From assembly GCA_021152765.1 (NCBI GenBank), contig JAGKUT010000011.1, forward strand, positions 1-10,923: a stretch of 10,923 nt of DNA, read 5' to 3'. Position numbers and translations under genes: made by a program. Of this stretch, positions 6,363-10,923 are shown in pieces. The first letter of the stretch is position 1. Every line of letters begins with the position of its first letter. A model generated the notes under the pieces. That model made no database searches. It was not told where the DNA came from and saw only the letters and a program-made list of their open reading frames with translations. The stretch comes from Actinomycetes bacterium (lineage in GTDB: Bacteria; Bacillota_I; Bacilli_A; RF39; UBA660).

Positions 6363-6485
6363 GTATTAAATAGTTTGCCTGATATTTATATGACAATTTG
6401 GGACGATAGGGTGTATTTCTAGAGGCAAAATAGAAATATGCATGATGCGGGTATACTTTTCGAAGGGAAAGTATACCCTTTTTTT
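6363..6485 (+). ncRNA. Putative structured small RNA or attenuator leader, class unknown
   Basis: About 120 nt lie between a strong promoter and a strong terminator and are clearly richer in G than the flanking DNA, with GGGACGATAGGG at 6400-6411. A hairpin forms from TATTTCTA (6414-6421) and TAGAAATA (6431-6438). Its 9-nt loop contains AGGCAAA (6423-6429), the exact complement of TTTGCCT (6374-6380), so an H-type pseudoknot with a 7-bp loop helix is possible. I compared it from memory with common riboswitches (TPP, FMN, SAM, purine, preQ1, fluoride, guanidine, ZTP, c-di-GMP), SRP RNA, T-box and tmRNA and saw no match. It could be a free small RNA, a regulatory leader of the RhuM-Fic gene or an RNA antitoxin. 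The boundaries come from the promoter and the T-run. Confidence 0.6.
6449..6485 (+). terminator. Strong intrinsic terminator of the structured RNA
   Basis: A perfect 11-bp stem is formed by GGGTATACTTT (6449-6459) and AAAGTATACCC (6468-6478) with an 8-nt loop, followed by seven Ts (6479-6485). It is the strongest terminator in the window and ends 65 bp before the RhuM-Fic start codon, so transcription of that gene needs readthrough or a second promoter. Confidence 0.93.
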
Positions 6486-6493
6486 GTTATAAA

Positions 6494-6554
6494 AAGGTGG
6501 TGATTAAAAATAGAAGTCTCAAATAAAAAAAGAAAAGGAGAAGATAAAAAATGA
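6494..6554 (+). promoter_or_regulatory. Near-perfect Shine-Dalgarno sequence with a 14-codon frame lacking a normal start codon
   Basis: AAGGTGGTGAT (6494-6504) matches 10 of 11 bases of the full anti-16S complement. Five bases later, at ideal spacing, stands ATA (6510-6512) instead of ATG. From it a 14-codon frame (I/M-EVSNKKRKGEDKK) runs to a TGA at 6552-6554, which overlaps the RhuM-Fic ATG as ATGA. This is the form of a coupled leader peptide with a mutated or non-canonical start. Rival readings are a GTG at 6500 giving eight codons, or a chance relic of a lost gene. Confidence 0.4.
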
Positions 6555-7498
6555 AAAATGAAATAATAATATTTGAAAATCAAAATGTAAAATTAGAAGT
6601 TAATATGAAAGATGAAAATGTCTGGTTATCACTAGAACAAATGGCCAAATTGTTTGGCAGAGATAAATCTGTTATATCTAGACATATTAAAAATGCAATT
6701 TCAGAAGAACTAGATAATTCAGTTGTTGCAAAATTTGCAACAACTGCACAAGACGGTAAAACATATCAGGTTGATTACTATAATTTAGACATGATTATAT
6801 CAGTAGGATATCGTGTAAAAAGTCAAAACGGCGTTATTTTTAGAAAATGGGCTACAAAGATATTAAAAGAATATATGATAAAAGGATATGCTGTTAATGA
6901 AAAGAGACTAGAATATCTAGAAAAAACAGTAAAACTAATAGATATAGCAGGAAGAATAGATCATGAATTAAAAGGTACTGAAGCACAAGATATAATAAAG
7001 GTAATTAATAATTATTCAAATGCACTAAATCTATTAGATGATTATGATCATAAAACAATGACAAAACCAAAAGGAACAAAAAGTAATGAACAAATAAAAT
7101 ATGAAGATTGCATAGACATAATTAATAAATTAAGATTCTCAAATGATTCAAATTTATTCGCGTTAGAAAGAAATAGAGGGTTAGAATCAATTATAGGTAA
7201 TATTTACCAATCATTTGATAGAGAGGATGTATATAAGACAATAGAAGAAAAAGCAGCAAACTTTTTATACCTAATAACAAAAAACCATACATTTATAGAT
7301 GGAAATAAAAGAATAGCAGCAACACTTTTCATATACTTTCTGGATTTCTACAACATTTTATATAAAAATAATAAAAGAGTAATAGACAACAATACATTAG
7401 TTGCTTTAACACTTCTAATCGCACAATCTAATCCAAAAGAAAAAGAAATATTAATAGAACTAATAATGAACTTCTTAACACCTGAAAATATAGACTAA
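6551..7498 (+). CDS. RhuM-Fic/DOC fusion protein (putative toxin-like AMP/phospho-transferase)
   Basis: The first ~115 of 315 residues are a RhuM-type domain: VWLSLEQMAKLFGRDKSVISRHI (24-46) looks like a helix-turn-helix, followed by YYNLDMIISVGYRVKS (76-91) and FRKWATKILKEYMIKGY (97-113). A linker of about 70 residues leads to a Fic/DOC domain with LERNRGLESIIGNIYQSF (205-222) and the catalytic loop HTFIDGNKR (246-254). His246 is the presumed base, Asp250 the metal ligand and NKR the phosphate-binding residues. Fic proteins usually AMPylate hydroxyl side chains, while Doc phosphorylates EF-Tu; which applies here is unknown. RhuM-Fic fusions are a known architecture, called virulence proteins by descent rather than by proof. 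No antitoxin gene (Phd-like or inhibitory-helix partner) adjoins. AAAAGGAGA (6533-6541) precedes the ATG. A structured RNA and strong terminator lie immediately upstream. Confidence 0.92.
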   Translation: MKNEIIIFENQNVKLEVNMKDENVWLSLEQMAKLFGRDKSVISRHIKNAISEELDNSVVAKFATTAQDGKTYQVDYYNLDMIISVGYRVKSQNGVIFRKWATKILKEYMIKGYAVNEKRLEYLEKTVKLIDIAGRIDHELKGTEAQDIIKVINNYSNALNLLDDYDHKTMTKPKGTKSNEQIKYEDCIDIINKLRFSNDSNLFALERNRGLESIIGNIYQSFDREDVYKTIEEKAANFLYLITKNHTFIDGNKRIAATLFIYFLDFYNILYKNNKRVIDNNTLVALTLLIAQSNPKEKEILIELIMNFLTPENID

Positions 7499-7512
7499 AA
7501 TCTATATTTTTT
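7485..7512 (+). terminator. Intrinsic terminator at the RhuM-Fic stop
   Basis: AAAATATAGA (7485-7494) pairs with TCTATATTTT (7501-7510) around a 6-nt loop that carries part of the TAA stop (7496-7498). The T-run extends to 7512. The stem is AT-rich and it overlaps the next promoter. Confidence 0.65.
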
Positions 7513-7519
7513 GTATAAT
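7491..7519 (+). promoter_or_regulatory. Sigma-A promoter of the ABC-F operon, overlapping the terminator
   Basis: TATAAT (7514-7519) has TAGACT (7491-7496), 4 of 6 to the -35 consensus, exactly 17 bp upstream. The -35 lies inside the stem-loop of the preceding terminator. Transcription would start near 7526. The in-frame TTG at 7519 overlaps the -10 and so cannot be the translation start. Confidence 0.7.
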
Positions 7520-7536
7520 TGAACAAGGTGATTTAC

Positions 7537-9180
7537 ATGAGAGGTTCTAACTTGACACTGACATTTGGTGAAAACTTAATATATGATAATACATCATTTA
7601 TAATAGAAGATAATGATAAAGTAGGAGTAGTAGGAGTAAATGGTGCTGGTAAAACTACACTATTTAAAGTAATATTAGGTGTTCATGAATTAGATAGTGG
7701 AAAAATAAATAATAAAAAAACAGTCGGATATTTACCACAAGAAATAATAATTGAAGATGAGAGTATTACTGTATTAGAATATTTAGAAAGTGGAAGACCA
7801 ATAAAAAAACTAGAGATTGAACTAGAAAAACTATATATAGAAGCAGCTAACGATCCAACTGATAAGACACTAAAAAAAATATCAAGAATACAAGAAAAAT
7901 TAGAATACTATGACTGTTATAAATACGAAAACATATTATTAAAAATAATAGAAAACATGGATATAGACTTAGACTTGATAGATATGAAATTAAAAGACTT
8001 ATCAGGAGGACAAAAATCAAAAATCGCATTTGCTAGACTACTATACTCAAAATCAGAAATACTATTATTAGATGAACCAACAAATCATTTGGATGAAAAA
8101 ACAAGAACCTATGTAGAAAACTACTTAAAAAACTATAAAGGAATGGTATTAGTAATAAGCCATGACATAAAATTCTTAAACAATATAGTAAATAAAATAA
8201 TGTACATAAATAAGACAACTAAAAAAATAACAGTGTATGAAGGAAACTATGATACATACAAAAAGAAATTAGAATTAGAACAAGAATTAAAAGAAAAAAG
8301 AATTGAAAAAGAAGAAAAAGAAATAAAAGAACTACAGGCATTTATTAAAAAAGCCGAACAAGCCTCCCAAACTAATCATGCACTAAAGAAAATGGGAAAA
8401 GATAGAGAAAAGAAACTAGCTAAAAAACTAGAAAACCTAGAACTAAGAGAAAAGAAATATAATAAACTAAGACTAAATATAAAACCAAATAGGGAAGGAT
8501 CAAAAATACCGGTAAAAATAAATGATATAACATTTAACTATGAAGGAAAAGAACCATTATATAAAAACCTATCAATACAAATAACAAATAGAGAAAGATT
8601 CTTAATAGTGGGAGAAAATGGAGTAGGTAAATCAACACTATTAAAATTAATATTAGGAAGATTAAAACCAACTAATGGTAATATTTGGTATGGAAACAAA
8701 ACAGATATAGCCTATTATGCCCAAGAACTAGAACTACTAGATTTAAATAAAACAGTATTAGAAAACATAGATAAAAGAGAATATTCAGAAAAAGAATTAA
8801 GAACAATACTGGGTAGATTTCTATTCTATGGAGACGATGCATTTAAAAAAGCAAGTGTATTATCCCCTGGAGAAAAAGCACGACTATCATTATGTAAAAT
8901 ACTACTAGAAAAAGCAAACCTATTAATACTAGATGAACCAACAAACCACCTAGACCCAGAAACACAAAAAATAATAGGAGAAAACTTCAAAAACTATGAA
9001 GGAACAATAATAGTAGTAAGCCATAATATAGACTTCATAAAGCAAATAAATATAGATAGATTATTAATACTACCAACAGGTAAAATAACAAATTATACAG
9101 ACGAAAAACTTGAAAAATTCCTAAAAGAAACAAAAGAAAATAAAAACATTGACAAAAAGAAAAACAAAAGAGTAAAATGA
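7537..9180 (+). CDS. ABC-F family ATPase (ribosome-associated, no membrane domain)
   Basis: This 547-residue protein has two ABC ATPase domains and no membrane segment, the mark of ABC-F proteins, which bind the ribosomal E site. Some are housekeeping translation factors and others give ribosome-protection antibiotic resistance. Domain 1 has Walker A GVNGAGKT (33-40), signature LSGGQ (155-159), Walker B ILLLDE (175-180) and switch His209. Domain 2 has GENGVGKS (359-366), signature LSPGE (442-446, GG replaced by PG), LLILDE (462-467) and His496. A highly charged helical linker (about 240-320) is the P-site-tRNA interaction region. The start is the ATG at 7537 (MRGSNL) with AAGGTG at 7525-7530; the upstream in-frame TTG at 7519 lies in the promoter. 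It leads an operon with two paralogous unknown genes, the first 19 bp away. Subfamily and any resistance role cannot be decided by eye. Confidence 0.95.
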   Translation: MRGSNLTLTFGENLIYDNTSFIIEDNDKVGVVGVNGAGKTTLFKVILGVHELDSGKINNKKTVGYLPQEIIIEDESITVLEYLESGRPIKKLEIELEKLYIEAANDPTDKTLKKISRIQEKLEYYDCYKYENILLKIIENMDIDLDLIDMKLKDLSGGQKSKIAFARLLYSKSEILLLDEPTNHLDEKTRTYVENYLKNYKGMVLVISHDIKFLNNIVNKIMYINKTTKKITVYEGNYDTYKKKLELEQELKEKRIEKEEKEIKELQAFIKKAEQASQTNHALKKMGKDREKKLAKKLENLELREKKYNKLRLNIKPNREGSKIPVKINDITFNYEGKEPLYKNLSIQITNRERFLIVGENGVGKSTLLKLILGRLKPTNGNIWYGNKTDIAYYAQELELLDLNKTVLENIDKREYSEKELRTILGRFLFYGDDAFKKASVLSPGEKARLSLCKILLEKANLLILDEPTNHLDPETQKIIGENFKNYEGTIIVVSHNIDFIKQINIDRLLILPTGKITNYTDEKLEKFLKETKENKNIDKKKNKRVK

Positions 9181-9199
9181 AACCAAGTGAGGTAATAAC

Positions 9200-10087
9200 A
9201 TGGAAACATTGACATATGAACAAAAAAGAATAATTAATCTAGAATATGAAGAAACAATAGTATTTTTAATGGAGAAAATAAAAAAATATCACGGAAAATA
9301 TAACACCAAAGAATTCAAAGAATGGTTAACATCAGCACTAATGTTAGAAATAGATATTCAAAAAGATAATACCTACGACGAAGAAACATTAAGCAAAATA
9401 AATAAAATAGAATTCGCACAAGAAATAATTAACTTCAATACTTATGGAAATATTAGAAAATTTCTAGAAAACTATGATCAAACTCTAACATTTCCAGGTG
9501 GAGGATATAACGGGAATCAATATAATTATCCAGTATGGCACGATAGATTTGTTCCAGGTGAACCAAATATTCCAAGAAGTGATTCAGACAAAATACAAGT
9601 ATTGGAAATGCCAAAAACAGAAGGCAAATCAATAATAACAATAACAGGTCCGATACAAAGATCTAAAAAAATTAGACAATTACAAATAGATAAAATGATA
9701 CTTGAACTTTATAAAAAAAGTAAAGAAAAACCAAAAACAAATTTTGAAGCAATCACAAAATATCATTATAATATAGGCTTATCACCAATGATTCAAATTC
9801 TTAATGATTGGATTAGAAGATGTCATGAAGATACAATCATTAACCCACAGGGATTTCCCAAAATTAGAATTATGGCTTCAGTCGATGAAGAATCACAAAA
9901 AATAAACGATTACACAACTGAACTTTATAAAGCATTAGAAAAAGAATATGGAATATTTAATAGACCACCTAGATATGAAACACCAATTGGAAAAATAGAC
10001 GTAGATACAAAAGGCAAAATAACAGAAACATATACAATAAAAGAAACACCAGTTTCTACATGGCAAAAAAGAATAACACATTATTAG
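9200..10087 (+). CDS. Conserved-looking protein of unknown family, paralogue of the next gene
   Basis: This 295-residue protein is soluble, with no signal peptide and no membrane helix, and I recognise no family. A helical, charged N-terminal region (about 17-90) contains KEFKEWL (37-43) and KDNTY (55-59). A Gly/Pro/Tyr-rich middle (about 97-130, GGGYNGNQYNYPVW) and a mixed segment follow. ITKYHYNIGLSPMIQILNDWIRRC (about 184-207) could be a helix pair. Near the end LYKALEKEYGIF (about 242-253) recurs in the downstream protein. Residues 22-90 align with its residues 37-105 without gaps. GTGAGGT (9187-9193) is a good ribosome-binding site seven bases before the ATG. It starts 19 bp after the ABC-F stop with no terminator between, so the two are co-transcribed. 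Codon use matches its neighbours. Real gene, unknown function. Confidence 0.8.
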   Translation: METLTYEQKRIINLEYEETIVFLMEKIKKYHGKYNTKEFKEWLTSALMLEIDIQKDNTYDEETLSKINKIEFAQEIINFNTYGNIRKFLENYDQTLTFPGGGYNGNQYNYPVWHDRFVPGEPNIPRSDSDKIQVLEMPKTEGKSIITITGPIQRSKKIRQLQIDKMILELYKKSKEKPKTNFEAITKYHYNIGLSPMIQILNDWIRRCHEDTIINPQGFPKIRIMASVDEESQKINDYTTELYKALEKEYGIFNRPPRYETPIGKIDVDTKGKITETYTIKETPVSTWQKRITHY

Positions 10088-10103
10088 AAATAGAGGTAAT
10101 AAT

Positions 10104-10923
10104 ATGATAACAGCACAAAAACCAAAAATAGAAATGCATACAGCAGAAGAATGGAAAAAGATACAACAACAAAGAGAAGAAATATATAAAAAGAAAATAG
10201 AAATGTATCCGCAAACATTACTTGAACAAATAAAAGAATATAAAAAAATATATAGTAAAGAATTTAAAGAATATTTAGAAGCACTAGTAAACCTAGATGT
10301 AGATATACTAAAAGATAATACCTATACCAAAAAGCAACTAGAACTGTTAAAACAAAATCTATTATTTAGAAAAATAATCAATTATAATGCACTTACAGTA
10401 TCAAAAAACCTACTTTCAAATATTGATGATAAGATAATTGTTGTTGGAAACTGTTTACTAGGAGATTTATATGCAAAAGATAAAAACAGTAAATTATTTG
10501 ATATGAGATTTTTACCAGAATCAGAATATTTAAAAGAAATAAGCATCGCCTTTTTTACAAATGAAGATGAACCAGAAAGAAGAAAAAATAAAATAGAAGA
10601 ATTATATAAAAAATTTGATGAAGAAGATAAATTAAAAAATCCTTATGATCCTAGAGAATGTAGACAACCAAGAAAAAGAAAAATAGGTGGACCAAGAATC
10701 CCAGTTATATATCCACACGATGAATGGGAAAAAGAACATCAAAGCAGATTAGAAGAATATGATAGACAACTAAGAAATTTAGAATCAACAGAAGACTTAA
10801 CAAAAGAACAAAAAAATGCAAATAAATTATCAAAAAAAATATATAAAACATTCGAAAAAGAATATGGACCATTTGATGAAACAAATGAAATAGAAAGAAA
10901 AAATCATGAAGACAACGGAATTC
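10104..10923 (+). CDS. Second paralogous protein of unknown family (3' partial, runs off the window)
   Basis: The frame opens at the ATG at 10104, behind AGAGGT (10092-10097), and is still open at the window end after 273 residues. Compared with the preceding gene, KEFKEYL (52-58) matches KEFKEWL and KDNTY (70-74) matches KDNTY at a constant offset of 15 residues. Further identities continue through FRKIINYN (86-93). IYKTFEKEYGPF (about 246-257) matches the C-terminal LYKALEKEYGIF. The middle differs: it is charged and proline-containing, with RQPRKRKIGGPRIPVIYPHDEW (about 187-208). The N-terminal 45 residues are strongly helical and Lys/Glu/Gln-rich, perhaps a coiled coil. There is no signal peptide, no membrane helix and no recognised domain. 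The 16-bp gap from the previous stop places it in the same operon. The tandem copies imply a gene duplication and divergence. Confidence 0.8.
   Translation, partial: MITAQKPKIEMHTAEEWKKIQQQREEIYKKKIEMYPQTLLEQIKEYKKIYSKEFKEYLEALVNLDVDILKDNTYTKKQLELLKQNLLFRKIINYNALTVSKNLLSNIDDKIIVVGNCLLGDLYAKDKNSKLFDMRFLPESEYLKEISIAFFTNEDEPERRKNKIEELYKKFDEEDKLKNPYDPRECRQPRKRKIGGPRIPVIYPHDEWEKEHQSRLEEYDRQLRNLESTEDLTKEQKNANKLSKKIYKTFEKEYGPFDETNEIERKNHEDNGI

Noticed and set aside
6358..6459. An antiterminator formed by AAAGTGTA (6358-6365) with TATACTTT (6452-6459)
   Set aside because: The pairing exists with one G-U, but transcription is expected to start at about 6362-6364, so most of the 5' partner would not be in the RNA.
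6363..6490. A guanidine, ZTP, fluoride or preQ1 riboswitch
   Set aside because: Short matches such as GGGACGA occur, but the conserved cores and helix order of these classes are absent, and the downstream gene is not a transporter or biosynthetic enzyme.
9178..9195. TGA read as tryptophan (Mycoplasma code) with the ABC-F protein extended
   Set aside because: Read-through would add only four more codons after the TGA and run into the next gene's ribosome-binding site; no other frame contains an internal TGA, and all Trp codons seen are TGG.
10918..10923. GAATTC restriction site at the very end as a cloning boundary
   Set aside because: A single six-base site at an arbitrary window end is expected by chance; no vector or adaptor sequence is visible.

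Overview
The window looks like a fragment of an AT-rich, low-GC Gram-positive genome (Bacilli or Mycoplasmatota-like gut bacteria), joined at its left end to a stretch with a different composition. The right-hand nine-tenths is very AT-rich. It uses almost only A/T-ending codons, such as AGA for Arg, CAA for Gln and TTA for Leu. It has sigma-A-type promoters and short stem-plus-U-run terminators. TGA appears once as a stop (9178-9180) and every Trp seen is TGG, so the standard bacterial code fits better than the Mycoplasma code. No tRNA, rRNA, CRISPR array or insertion sequence was seen.

Positions 3-2126 are one open frame made of two unrelated proteins. The first part, to about 1390-1416, is the N-terminal part of a BREX-type adenine methyltransferase (PglX). 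The rest is the C-terminal half of a bacterial aspartyl-tRNA synthetase (AspRS). The switch falls where both families carry a similar Leu-Thr-Asp-Phe-Val-Lys-Lys-Tyr stretch, and base composition changes at the same point. An assembly chimera is the most likely explanation. The BREX part should not be assigned to the same organism as the rest without checking.

Positions 2108-4455 hold a terminator and promoter, a small zinc-ribbon membrane protein and the mismatch-repair protein MutL, apparently one transcription unit. Positions 4460-4836 hold a Cys/His-rich protein resembling CotD spore-coat proteins, with its own terminator. Positions 4838-6307 form a three-gene operon behind a near-consensus promoter: a P-loop NTPase carrying an exact 63-bp in-frame tandem duplication, a family S51 peptidase-like protein and an ASCH-domain protein.

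Positions 6328-6485 carry a promoter, a roughly 120-nt RNA with a possible pseudoknot and a strong intrinsic terminator. This looks like an independent small RNA or an attenuating leader of unidentified class. It is followed by a near-perfect Shine-Dalgarno sequence in front of a 14-codon frame that lacks a normal start codon, and then by a RhuM-Fic fusion protein.

Positions 7485-10923 hold a terminator and overlapping promoter, an ABC-F ATPase and two tandem proteins of unknown family that are clearly paralogous. The second runs off the window. The most interesting unexplained items are the structured RNA ahead of RhuM-Fic and the ABC-F plus twin-paralogue operon. A repeated local design is that stop codon, terminator and next promoter are packed together or overlap.
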